23,047 nt of DNA, taken from IMG/VR virus record IMGVR_UViG_3300042453_000668, positions 1 through 23,047 of that record; one strand, 5' to 3'. This stretch comes from a virus. The notes under the pieces are model-generated. The model was not told the origin of the DNA, searched no databases, and saw nothing but the letters and a program-made list of their open reading frames with translations. A program made the translations under genes and the position numbers. Positions within the stretch are counted from its first letter, which is position 1; each line of letters opens with the position of its first letter. This document shows positions 6,720-12,540 of this stretch, piece after piece.

Positions 6720-8483
6720 ATGCCCGTAAAACGCCGTACAGACGCTGCTAGAGGGGACTCCGTGTTAGAGTCCCTTCAACAGGATTTTAAGCTATTTCTT
6801 CAAGCCCTTTGGGGACAACTTGATTTACCTTCACCGACACGTGCTCAATACGCTATTGCTGATTATCTACAGCACGGTCCTAAACGTTTACAGATTCAAG
6901 CGTTCCGGGGTGTAGGTAAATCGTGGATTACTGGTGCCTTTGTGTTGTGGACACTCTTTAATAACCCCGAAAAGAAGATCATGATCATCTCGGCTTCCAA
7001 AGAGCGGGCAGATAACATGTCAATTTTCCTACAGAAACTGATCATTGAAACCCCGTGGCTAGTACATCTTAGACCGAAGTCAGATGATGCCCGGTGGTCT
7101 CGTATTAGTTTTGATGTTAACTGCAGTCCACACCAAGCACCATCCGTTAAATCCGTTGGTATTACCGGTCAGTTGACTGGTTCTCGTGCTGATTTGATGA
7201 TTCTTGATGACATTGAAGTTCCTGGTAACTCAATGACTGAAATGATGCGAGAAAAACTTTTGCAACTGTGTACAGAAGCTGAGTCAATCCTTACTCCTAA
7301 GTCGGATTCAAGGATTATGTACCTTGGTACACCTCAGACTACCTTTACCATTTACCGTAAACTAGCCGAACGTAACTATCGACCGTTTGTTTGGCCTGCA
7401 AGAGTACCTCGTAAACTGTCAAACTACGAAGGACTGATTGCTCCTCAACTTCAAGAAGACATTGATAACGGTGCTGAACCGTGGTCAGTAACAGATCCAG
7501 ATCGTTTCCAAGACGAGGATCTGCTTGAACGGGAAGCAGCAATGGGTAGGAGCAACTTCATGCTCCAGTTCATGCTTGATACGAGTCTTAGTGATGCAGA
7601 AAAGTTCCCACTTAAGTTCCAAGACCTTATCGTTACCTCCGTTAACCCGACTCAAGCGCCGGATTCTGTTGTGTGGTGCAGTGATCCTCGTAATGTGCTC
7701 AAGGATCTGCCTACAGTTGGCCTACCGGGTGATTATTTCTACTCCCCGATGCAGCTTCAAGGAGAGTGGGGTCCGTACACTGAAACGATATGCAGCGTTG
7801 ACCCGTCAGGTAGAGGTACAGACGAAACAGCTGCCACTTACATAAGCCAACGCAACGGCTTCCTTTACGTTCATGAAATCCGTTCTTACCGAGACGGTTA
7901 CTCCGACAACACTTTGCTAGACATTCTCAGGGGTTGTAAGAAATACAACGTTACCAACCTTGTCATTGAGACAAACTTTGGTGATGGTATCGTCTCCGAA
8001 TTGTTTCGTAAACACCTTCAACAGACAAAACAAAACATTGGCATTGAAGAAGTACGAGCTAACGTTCGTAAAGAAGAACGAATCATTGATGCTCTTGAAC
8101 CCATCATGAACCAACACCGCCTCATCATTGATCGGGGTGTTGTTGAATGGGATTACAACAGTAACAAAGACGATCCACCCGAGAAACGACTCCTTTACAT
8201 GCTCTTTTACCAAATGAGTCGGATGTGTCGTGAAAAGTTTGCTATCAAACACGATGACCGTCTAGACTCTCTTGCACAAGGCGTTAAGTACTTTACCGAT
8301 GCTATGGGTATCTCTGCCCAAGAAACGGTAAAACAACGTAAGATGGAAGAGTGGAACGACATGCTTACAGCATTTATTGACGACCCTCAATCTGAGACAA
8401 ACCATCTTGTTTTGGGTATGTCCTTAGACCAAAAAAGACAAGCAAGAGGCTTTTCTAAAAACGGAGTCTCCACCTGGGTTTAG
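6720..8483 (+). CDS. terL: Terminase large subunit (T7 gp19-like)
   Basis: This encodes 587 residues, the same size as T7 gp19. The N-terminal ATPase shows Walker A in AFRGVGKSW (residues 61-69), Walker B LMILDDIE (159-166) and the coupling motif YLGTPQTT (about 201-208). The C-terminal RNase H-like nuclease shows the metal-binding strand SVDPSGRGTDE with D361, then VIETNFGDG, and a final acidic cluster near DDRLDSLAQG. It drives ATP-powered DNA translocation into the prohead and cuts the concatemer. It starts 71 bases after the preceding gene, in a spacer with a weak TACAAT box at 6705-6710 but no convincing -35 box. The gene ends at TAG 8481-8483, directly followed by a promoter-like repeat and a terminator. 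Confidence 0.95.
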   Translation: MPVKRRTDAARGDSVLESLQQDFKLFLQALWGQLDLPSPTRAQYAIADYLQHGPKRLQIQAFRGVGKSWITGAFVLWTLFNNPEKKIMIISASKERADNMSIFLQKLIIETPWLVHLRPKSDDARWSRISFDVNCSPHQAPSVKSVGITGQLTGSRADLMILDDIEVPGNSMTEMMREKLLQLCTEAESILTPKSDSRIMYLGTPQTTFTIYRKLAERNYRPFVWPARVPRKLSNYEGLIAPQLQEDIDNGAEPWSVTDPDRFQDEDLLEREAAMGRSNFMLQFMLDTSLSDAEKFPLKFQDLIVTSVNPTQAPDSVVWCSDPRNVLKDLPTVGLPGDYFYSPMQLQGEWGPYTETICSVDPSGRGTDETAATYISQRNGFLYVHEIRSYRDGYSDNTLLDILRGCKKYNVTNLVIETNFGDGIVSELFRKHLQQTKQNIGIEEVRANVRKEERIIDALEPIMNQHRLIIDRGVVEWDYNSNKDDPPEKRLLYMLFYQMSRMCREKFAIKHDDRLDSLAQGVKYFTDAMGISAQETVKQRKMEEWNDMLTAFIDDPQSETNHLVLGMSLDQKRQARGFSKNGVSTWV

Positions 8484-8486
8484 CGT

Positions 8487-8506
8487 TAACCAGGGATCTA
8501 TACAGG
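8487..8506 (+). repeat. 20-base direct repeat, copy 1; candidate phage RNA polymerase promoter
   Basis: This 20-base stretch, beginning four bases after the terL stop, is identical to 13472-13491 inside the RNA polymerase gene. Both copies continue as AGAA after a one-base length difference. The sequence has a CTATA core followed by CAGG(G)AGA, reminiscent of the CTATAGGGAGA end of T7-family promoters. T7 has a late promoter (phiOR) at this same place, downstream of gene 19. Promoter function is inference; the exact repeat is seen. Confidence 0.45.
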
Positions 8507-8534
8507 AGAAGGGAGGGTGGACCCAACTCCTGGG

Positions 8535-8569
8535 GGAGAGGAAGACAATCATTTCTTTCTCTCCTTTTT
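8535..8569 (+). terminator. Rho-independent terminator after terL
   Basis: An 11-bp stem (GGAGAGGAAGA at 8535-8545 with TCTTTCTCTCC at 8554-8564, one G-U pair) with an 8-base loop is followed by five T residues. It lies between terL and thyX and should end late transcription from the packaging block. The spacer remainder (8570-8656) is AT-rich, with small repeats of CGG/CCG flanked by A or T runs, and may contain a weak promoter for thyX (TTGAAC near 8608), which I cannot confirm. Confidence 0.8.
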
Positions 8570-8656
8570 CTACGGTAAACCGAATAAGGTTTTATTTTTC
8601 CTCCCCATTGAACAAAATACGGTTATTTCCGTTTTACTACTGTCTGTCTAACTTTA

Positions 8657-9304
8657 ATGAGTACCACCCACTCCGTTCAACTTATTCACATCACACCCGA
8701 TGCAGAAGAACTAATAGCTTACATGGCTAGAGTTTCTAACCCATCTAATCAAAACAACACTAAGACAAGTGCTAAGTTAATTAGATACCTTATTGAACAC
8801 AAACATTGGTCTCCCTTTGAAATGGTGAACATGTGTGTACAAATAGAAACTACTAGAAGTATAGCTGCACAGATCCTTCGGCATCGTTCCTTTAGCTTTC
8901 AAGAGTTTAGTCAACGGTATGCACGGGTAAATGAAATACCTCAAGTACCTAACCTTAGAACTCAAGACCTAAAGAATCGTCAGAATAGTATTGATAACTT
9001 GGATGAGGTGCTGGCTAAGAAGTTTGAGTTTGAAATCAATAAACATTACCTGGATGCTTACCGGCTTTACACCGATATGGTTGATGCTGGCGTTGCTAAG
9101 GAGTGTGCAAGAGACGTGCTTCCTTTGGCAGCTCCAACTAAAATGTACATGAATGGAACCATTAGGTCTTGGTTGCATTACTGTGACCTCCGAACAAGTA
9201 ATGGTACTCAAAAAGAACACGCACAAATAGCTGGTCAAGTCCAAGACCTGCTGTATCAACACCTTCCTAATGTTTGTGAGGCTATGTGGTCTCATAATGA
9301 TTAA
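8657..9304 (+). CDS. thyX: Flavin-dependent thymidylate synthase ThyX
   Basis: This encodes 215 residues, normal for ThyX. The signature RHRSFSFQEFSQRY occupies residues 75-88, with the dUMP-contacting Arg/Ser positions retained. Upstream is the conserved HWSPFE (50-55). Downstream is CARDVLPLAAPTKMYMNGTI followed by RSWLHYCDLR, the dUMP- and FAD-binding helix pair. ThyX makes dTMP from dUMP using methylene-tetrahydrofolate, with NADPH reducing FAD. With MazG and ribonucleotide reductase elsewhere in the window, it supplies dNTPs for phage replication. It stands alone behind a terminator, so it probably has its own promoter. The start follows an AT-rich leader with no clear Shine-Dalgarno. 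Confidence 0.95.
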   Translation: MSTTHSVQLIHITPDAEELIAYMARVSNPSNQNNTKTSAKLIRYLIEHKHWSPFEMVNMCVQIETTRSIAAQILRHRSFSFQEFSQRYARVNEIPQVPNLRTQDLKNRQNSIDNLDEVLAKKFEFEINKHYLDAYRLYTDMVDAGVAKECARDVLPLAAPTKMYMNGTIRSWLHYCDLRTSNGTQKEHAQIAGQVQDLLYQHLPNVCEAMWSHND

Positions 9305-9322
9305 ACTATCATCATTCGACCT

Positions 9323-9619
9323 GTGGGAAAAGAACTTAAGCTGAATGAGTTTCACACACTGTATGTGACGTGGAAACAAGGCATCCCTTGGTTTGATCAC
9401 CTGTTGCTTGGTCTGCTTGTCTGGATTGAACGGTGGGTGATTGATCAGAGGGTAGACACAGAGCTTGATACGGCTATTGAGCAGTTTCATGCTGAGGTTA
9501 AAGCGGTTGAACCTGATTATGTCACTCCTATTTACACAGAAACGCTCTCAGAGGGGTCTACAAGCCTCCCTGAGATGCGTCTAACTGCTCCTTGGTATAA
9601 GGAGGCCGATAAAGGGTAA
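9323..9619 (+). CDS. Hypothetical protein with an amphipathic or membrane helix
   Basis: This encodes 98 residues if GTG 9323 is used; no in-frame ATG is available near the N-terminus, so the start is uncertain. A hydrophobic, Trp-rich helix at about residues 21-40 (GIPWFDHLLLGLLVWIERWV) could lie in or on the membrane. It is followed by an acidic helix (TELDTAIEQFHAEVKAVEPD) and a polar tail. I do not recognise a family. It is the last gene before the large non-coding island and is followed immediately by a hairpin, so it may be the right-most gene of the linear genome. Confidence 0.5.
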   Translation: MGKELKLNEFHTLYVTWKQGIPWFDHLLLGLLVWIERWVIDQRVDTELDTAIEQFHAEVKAVEPDYVTPIYTETLSEGSTSLPEMRLTAPWYKEADKG

Positions 9620-9620
9620 A

Positions 9621-9647
9621 ACCCCTTACAGACGATTGTAGAGGGGT
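9621..9647. other. Hairpin at the edge of the non-coding island
   Basis: A 10-bp stem with one bulged G (ACCCCTTACA with TGTAGAGGGGT) and a six-base loop lies one base after the 9323-9619 stop. There is no U-tract, so it is a weak terminator at best. The right arm's AGAGGGGTCT also occurs at 9550-9559 inside the preceding gene, a short local direct repeat. Confidence 0.4.
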
Positions 9648-9856
9648 CTGATGAATCCGAACAAAAATTTGTGAAGCCTTATACGGATAGCGGCGGCCCC
9701 AGCATCCCCCGTGGGGGTACGGGTCGCAGCCGTGTCCACGTGTCCGCGCACCTGTCACATACGCAGGTACGCAAGCGGCCACACCCCTGGTCCCGCCTGG
9801 TTTGTCCTCGCCTGAGCCTGTGTCCAGCCGTGTCCACCTGTGTCCATGCGGGTGTT

Positions 9857-9882
9857 ACCTGGCGGAACCTGGCGGAACCTGG
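9857..9882. repeat. Tandem 10-base repeat with distant inverted copy
   Basis: The unit ACCTGGCGGA occurs twice in tandem plus a partial third. The reverse complement of 9864-9879 (16 bases, GGAACCTGGCGGAACC) appears perfectly at 9999-10014, about 120 bases downstream. The two arms could form a long-range stem in RNA or act as a paired protein-binding site. Confidence 0.8.
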
Positions 9883-9998
9883 GGCAAGGAGGAGGGCAGA
9901 TGCCTTGGAGTCACTGGATTTCAAGTGATCTGTTTGCCGTCCTATTAGCAAATCTGATGGGACAGATAAGCACCACTGATAACCACTGCGCTGCAATG

Positions 9999-10014
9999 GG
10001 TTCCGCCAGGTTCC
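9999..10014. repeat. Inverted partner of the 9857-9882 repeat
   Basis: These 16 bases, GGTTCCGCCAGGTTCC, are the exact reverse complement of 9864-9879. The pairing brackets a 119-base segment of lower GC content. Confidence 0.8.
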
Positions 10015-10089
10015 ACCCAGCCATTGTGCCAGTTCCTCGGACTGTCCACCGTCCAACCGGCTTCAGAGGCTGTATGCTGGGACAGAGAT

Positions 10090-10161
10090 GGTTGATTGAA
10101 GGTCTTGATCTCGACTCTCCCTGTTAAGGGGGAGGAGAGTCTCGATCTTCAACCATCAACC
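10090..10161. repeat. Long imperfect stem-loop
   Basis: Outer arms GGTTGAT/ATCAACC (7 bp) enclose TGAAG/CTTCA and GATC/GATC segments and an inner perfect 8-bp stem GACTCTCC/GGAGAGTC (10113-10120 with 10134-10141). The loop is CTGTTAAGGGGGA. Small bulges separate the helices. No U-tract follows, so this is not a typical intrinsic terminator. A structured early leader, a replication or packaging signal, or a protein-binding site are all possible. Confidence 0.75.
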
Positions 10162-10380
10162 ACTCCCCCTCAGAACCTCGACAACCGAAGAGCCAAGGCT
10201 GAGTAGGGCCACGGGTCACTGCCGCCAACCACCTGCCGAGCGGGATTCCAGGGGTTGGGCTAGGGTACACTCCTCAGGTGCCAGCCGTGCCACGCCGAGA
10301 AGGGTGAGCACCAGCAAGCGGCGAGCCACAGCCGCTAGATGCGCTACTGCGTATCGCTACAAGTATGCTCATGGCACACC

Positions 10381-10428
10381 GGCTAGTATGCACCGGCGTA
10401 CACCAGGGTTCGAGTCCCTGGCTAGTCA
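10381..10428 (+). other. tRNA-like element with canonical T-arm (possible tRNA relic or att-type site)
   Basis: Positions 10403-10421 form a T-arm: six base pairs (CCAGGG/CCCTGG) around the canonical seven-base loop TTCGAGT. The following TAGTC plus A at 10428 looks like an acceptor 3' strand and discriminator, with no encoded CCA. GGCTA at 10381-10385 pairs with TAGTC (one G-U). Between them GTATGC-ACCG-GCGTAC forms a second hairpin (10386-10401). The whole is only 48 nt, so D- and anticodon arms are not both present. It could be a degenerate tRNA, an integration site derived from a host tRNA 3' end, or a tRNA mimic. Confidence 0.5.
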
Positions 10429-10429
10429 T

Positions 10430-10447
10430 TGCGATCTCAAGGTCGCA
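10430..10447 (+). promoter_or_regulatory. Leader hairpin before the first early gene
   Basis: A 7-bp stem TGCGATC/GGTCGCA (one G-U) with loop TCAA ends 28 bases before ATG 10476. Hairpins at nearly the same distance precede the next two genes. Confidence 0.45.
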
Positions 10448-10475
10448 ACACATTCCATCATTACACTTTCACAAC

Positions 10476-10709
10476 ATGCCTACTTTCAACATTGCTCCTC
10501 GTACCTCTGATGCTGTCTCGTATCTGCAGGTTGACCCGTTCAACGGTGTTGCCTACGTTACATTCGAGAACGGCTATGAGTATGAGTACACCAACGTCAG
10601 CCGCCGGGCTATCATGAACCTGTTGCTCAATCCCAACATGTCGCTTGGGTTCTGGGTTAACAAGAACTGCGTCAACACTAAGCGTACTTCTTACCTTCAA
10701 CTCGTCTGA
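10476..10709 (+). CDS. KTSC-domain-like small early protein
   Basis: This encodes 77 residues from ATG 10476, preceded by TTTCACAAC. The sequence pattern SYLQVDPFNGVAYVTFENGY followed by YEYTNVSRRAIMNLLL and SLGFWVNKN resembles the KTSC domain (a short beta-sheet with an L.V.F.NG..Y.Y..V signature and a following helix). KTSC proteins are small and their biochemical role is not well defined. Here it is the first gene after the non-coding island, so early host takeover or nucleic-acid-related activity is plausible but unproven. It ends before a hairpin at 10736-10754. Confidence 0.7.
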   Translation: MPTFNIAPRTSDAVSYLQVDPFNGVAYVTFENGYEYEYTNVSRRAIMNLLLNPNMSLGFWVNKNCVNTKRTSYLQLV

Positions 10710-10735
10710 TCTTCAGCCCCGTTGGTTACACTTAG

Positions 10736-10758
10736 CCATCACATTTTGTGATGGTTTC
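10736..10758 (+). terminator. Possible terminator / processing hairpin
   Basis: A perfect 8-bp stem CCATCACA/TGTGATGG with a TTT loop is followed by TTTCC. The short T run makes termination partial at best. An RNase cleavage site between early messages is an equal possibility. Confidence 0.4.
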
Positions 10759-10760
10759 CT

Positions 10761-10776
10761 GTAGCCTACAAGCTAC
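10761..10776 (+). promoter_or_regulatory. Leader hairpin, copy 1 of a repeated module
   Basis: GTAGC-CTACAA-GCTAC lies 26 bases before ATG 10803. The context TTTCCTGTAG ... CTACGCTTGTTC closely parallels TTTTCTGTAG ... CTACGTGTTC at 11171-11199, so a module, not merely a hairpin, is repeated before two consecutive genes. Confidence 0.55.
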
Positions 10777-10802
10777 GCTTGTTCACTTGTTTACATTCAC
10801 AC

Positions 10803-11129
10803 ATGTCTTACATCACCATGCGTACCATGCATCAGGCTCTCACCGAGCGCTTCGATGACGCTGATGAGATCAAGGACGTAGCCAACCATGGCTGCGCCGG
10901 AGGTGTCTCTGGCTTCATCTATTACTCCGAGACTGAGAAGTTCTTCGATGAGTATGAAGATGAGATTTACGATTACCTCAACGATTGCGGGTTCTCTATG
11001 AAGAACTTTGTTGACACTGGTTCTACTATCTCCACCCTCAAGAATGAGATGGTGTGGTGTGTAGTTGAGCTATGGTGTCAAGCACAACACATGGGTAATG
11101 AGCTTGAGCGTGAGGCTCTTGCTGCCTAA
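10803..11129 (+). CDS. Small acidic early protein, conserved phage family of unknown function
   Basis: This encodes 108 residues from ATG 10803; a TTG eight codons upstream in frame is less likely. It is acidic, with the recognisable block DVANHGCAGGVSGFIYYSET, then FFDEYEDEIYDYLND and a C-terminal helix rich in Trp/Glu (EMVWCVVELWCQAQHMGNEL). Proteins with the NHGC.GGV.GFIYY pattern occur in several phage groups without assigned function. It has its own intergenic leader with a hairpin and TTCACACATG at the start, suggesting separate post-transcriptional control in the early operon. Confidence 0.65.
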   Translation: MSYITMRTMHQALTERFDDADEIKDVANHGCAGGVSGFIYYSETEKFFDEYEDEIYDYLNDCGFSMKNFVDTGSTISTLKNEMVWCVVELWCQAQHMGNELEREALAA

Positions 11130-11175
11130 GCCTGACGATTACACTCAGGGATGCACGTTATGTGTCTCCTTTTCT

Positions 11176-11192
11176 GTAGTCCTCATGACTAC
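11176..11192 (+). promoter_or_regulatory. Leader hairpin, copy 2 of the repeated module
   Basis: GTAGTC-CTCAT-GACTAC lies 24 bases before ATG 11217. The loop and two stem positions differ from copy 1 while pairing is kept, which is the pattern expected of a conserved RNA structure. An upstream CCTGA/TCAGG stem (about 11131-11149) occupies the place of the 10736 hairpin. Confidence 0.55.
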
Positions 11193-11216
11193 GTGTTCTT
11201 TCACATGGAGTTAGTT

Positions 11217-11360
11217 ATGTCCAACATTGAATACTTGCGTCAGCAACTTGAGTATGCAGAAGAGCAACTCATGATCGCTGATGACATGTATACCAAGGTC
11301 ACATGGGGTAACCGATGTGACATGCTTGAAGCTGCCCTTGCTGATGCGGAGGTGGCTTGA
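11217..11360 (+). CDS. Small early protein, coiled-coil-like
   Basis: This encodes 47 residues. I prefer ATG 11217 over ATG 11205 because GGAG lies six bases before it and the hairpin-to-start distance (24) matches the neighbouring genes (26-28). It is acidic and helical throughout (IEYLRQQLEYAEEQLMIADD, then NRCDMLEAALADAEV), consistent with a short coiled coil that could bind a host protein. The stop overlaps the next start (TGATG). Function unknown. Confidence 0.55.
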   Translation: MSNIEYLRQQLEYAEEQLMIADDMYTKVTWGNRCDMLEAALADAEVA

Positions 11361-11503
11361 TGCAGTACATCAACCCTGCACCTGATCAGTCTTCCTTAGA
11401 CGTTTGGATCAACGCAAGTTATCAAACAGTAAGGACTTACCCTGATCACATCTTGTTTACGTATGAATTGTTGTCTCGTATTGATGAGGAGGTTTACTAT
11501 TGA
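11360..11503 (+). CDS. Small early protein, unknown
   Basis: This encodes 47 residues (MQYINPAPDQSSLDVWINAS ... RIDEEVYY) and starts and ends on TGATG overlaps, which is strong support for translation in series with its neighbours. It has no membrane segment or known motif. It shares its first three residues (MQY) with the next gene. Its last codons contain GAGGAGG, which serves as a ribosome-binding site for the following start. Confidence 0.55.
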   Translation: MQYINPAPDQSSLDVWINASYQTVRTYPDHILFTYELLSRIDEEVYY

Positions 11504-11676
11504 TGCAGTACCAAGTTCTTTACACCAAGGGTCGTGATGTCTGTGCCTGTGAGTACGTAACTGCTCGCTCAGTTATGGAAGCATGGAGCATGGGTAATGC
11601 ACGAGCACAAGGACATGAGCGTGTCCTTGATGTTGTCCCGATGAACACTAACCTGCACACTTACAAGGAGTTCTAA
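11503..11676 (+). CDS. Small early protein, unknown
   Basis: This encodes 57 residues (MQYQVLYTKGRDVCACEYVT, then SMGNARAQGHERVLDVVPMN), predicted as a small alpha/beta fold. A GAGGAGG sequence lies about 10 bases upstream of ATG 11503, one of the clearest ribosome-binding sites in the window, and the start overlaps the previous stop. Its own end contains AAGGAG for the next gene. No family is recognised. The CAC cysteine pair is not enough to call a metal site. Confidence 0.55.
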   Translation: MQYQVLYTKGRDVCACEYVTARSVMEAWSMGNARAQGHERVLDVVPMNTNLHTYKEF

Positions 11677-11678
11677 TT

Positions 11679-11864
11679 ATGACTGAACAATCCACTGCAA
11701 TCAAAGTACCTACATTCCCTGATGAGTTTAAACCTATCATCAAGGTACTCAATCGTGCATGTTGTAATGATGACATTATGCAACATGTAACTGAAAAGGA
11801 AGCTGGTCTTATTAGTGGCTGGCTTGATGAATTTAAAGACCTTGCATTGGAGTTTGCTGAATGA
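11679..11864 (+). CDS. Small acidic early protein, unknown
   Basis: This encodes 61 residues and is acidic and helical (FPDEFKPIIKVLNRACCNDD, then EAGLISGWLDEFKDLALEFA). An AAGGAG ribosome-binding site precedes the ATG by about ten bases, and the stop overlaps the next start (ATGA). Its size and charge are typical of early phage inhibitors of host enzymes, but no specific target can be read from sequence. Confidence 0.6.
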   Translation: MTEQSTAIKVPTFPDEFKPIIKVLNRACCNDDIMQHVTEKEAGLISGWLDEFKDLALEFAE

Positions 11865-12106
11865 CTGAAACACTTACTCGATCCCGTGAATGGCTGCTAC
11901 TTAATGCAGTCGAAGCTTGGCTACATAACTACGAAAGTGTAGGTGATGTTCCTACAGTTGAGCAGTACAAACTACTGCGTAATGAGTTCCATGATGCGTA
12001 CATGCAAACCTTGGGCATGGACGTACCCGAATCTGCACCTACACGTACCACATCTACCCGCAAAGGTAAAACAAATGGTTCACAATCATCAGCCAAAGCT
12101 ATATGA
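11861..12106 (+). CDS. Small early protein, unknown
   Basis: This encodes 81 residues. The N-terminal 55 residues are helical (REWLLLNAVEAWLHNYESVG, then EQYKLLRNEFHDAYMQTLG). The C-terminal 25 are a disordered Thr/Ser/Lys-rich tail (APTRTTSTRKGKTNGSQSSA). The start overlaps the previous stop, and its 3' end overlaps the next gene by 32 bases. No known family. Confidence 0.6.
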   Translation: MTETLTRSREWLLLNAVEAWLHNYESVGDVPTVEQYKLLRNEFHDAYMQTLGMDVPESAPTRTTSTRKGKTNGSQSSAKAI

Positions 12107-12236
12107 AGTCACCCTACGTTCAGGCACTATTCATCTATTAGCGCCCGATTCTGAGTCTGCTGCATGGCAGGCTTTAGAATTGTCCCAAGAACGCAACGAC
12201 GAACTAATCAATGTGAGGCAATCCGATGAGTGGTAA
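12075..12236 (+). CDS. Small early protein, unknown
   Basis: This encodes 53 residues from ATG 12075; upstream in-frame starts would overlap the preceding gene heavily. The pattern YEVTLRSGTIHLLAPDSESA, then AAWQALELSQERNDELINVR ending DEW, suggests a beta-hairpin followed by a helix, as in small conserved cyanophage early proteins. It overlaps the next gene by 11 bases. Function is unknown. Confidence 0.55.
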   Translation: MVHNHQPKLYEVTLRSGTIHLLAPDSESAAWQALELSQERNDELINVRQSDEW

Positions 12237-12540
12237 GCGTTACTTTCCCAACAACTGGGAAGCTTTCAAGGACGCACCAGATGAGATGTTTGAACCTCAT
12301 CTATTTGAGGAAGTAATGGACTGGAAAGTAGGCGGTTGGGAGTTACCTTCATCCGTATGTTGTATCATACGGGTACGTGACACCAAGACCTACAAGGTTC
12401 AAGAACACGTCTACATGCGTAGATCCGCAGCACAAAACAAGGTCAGCCAGCTCATGCACACGCCTGACATTGAGTTTACTGTTTGTGATCACGAAGCAAT
12501 CCACCACCTTACTTGTGAGAAACCTGACAATGACGACTAA
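12226..12540 (+). CDS. Conserved-looking cyanophage early protein, unknown function
   Basis: This encodes 104 residues (RYFPNNWEAFKDAPDEMFEP, then DWKVGGWELPSSVCCIIRV). The second half reads EHVYMRRSAAQNKVSQLMHT with a beta-rich end (IEFTVCDHEAIHHL). The mix of strands and a central basic helix suggests a compact alpha/beta domain. Similar proteins sit just upstream of the RNA polymerase in cyanopodoviruses. It overlaps both neighbours slightly, indicating coupled translation. No catalytic signature is evident. Confidence 0.65.
   Translation: MSGKRYFPNNWEAFKDAPDEMFEPHLFEEVMDWKVGGWELPSSVCCIIRVRDTKTYKVQEHVYMRRSAAQNKVSQLMHTPDIEFTVCDHEAIHHLTCEKPDNDD

Larger units (their letters stand above)
9620..10475. 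other. GC-rich non-coding island: probable genome-end and early control region
   Basis: About 855 bases contain no convincing gene; the open frames here conflict with one another and have no recognisable protein pattern. From about 9690 the DNA is much richer in G+C than the surrounding genes. It holds CCCCC-GT-GGGGG (9706-9717), several GTGTCCA copies (about 9731-9845), a 10-base tandem repeat (9857-9882) with an inverted partner (9999-10014), a long stem-loop (10090-10161), AGCGGC/GCCGCT arms near 10317-10337, a tRNA-like element (10381-10428) and a hairpin (10430-10447). It lies between the terminase/thyX end and the early genes, where a T7-type linear genome would have its terminal repeat and host-recognised promoters. 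I cannot pick a reliable sigma-70 promoter by eye. Confidence 0.6.

Noticed and set aside
9671-10127. Open frames in the GC-rich island (9671-9928, 9840-10127, and 9679-10056 on the minus strand)
   Set aside because: They overlap each other on both strands, are Arg/Pro/Cys-rich as expected from GC-rich random frames, lack ribosome-binding sites and show no known pattern.
10340-10428. A full-length tRNA gene ending at the T-arm
   Set aside because: The T-arm is canonical, but no 5' acceptor partner exists at the proper distance, and no D-arm/anticodon-arm set folds; only the 48-nt element fits.
10304-10510. 68-codon frame across the tRNA-like element
   Set aside because: It runs through structured non-coding sequence and overlaps the KTSC-like gene in another frame; composition is unconvincing.
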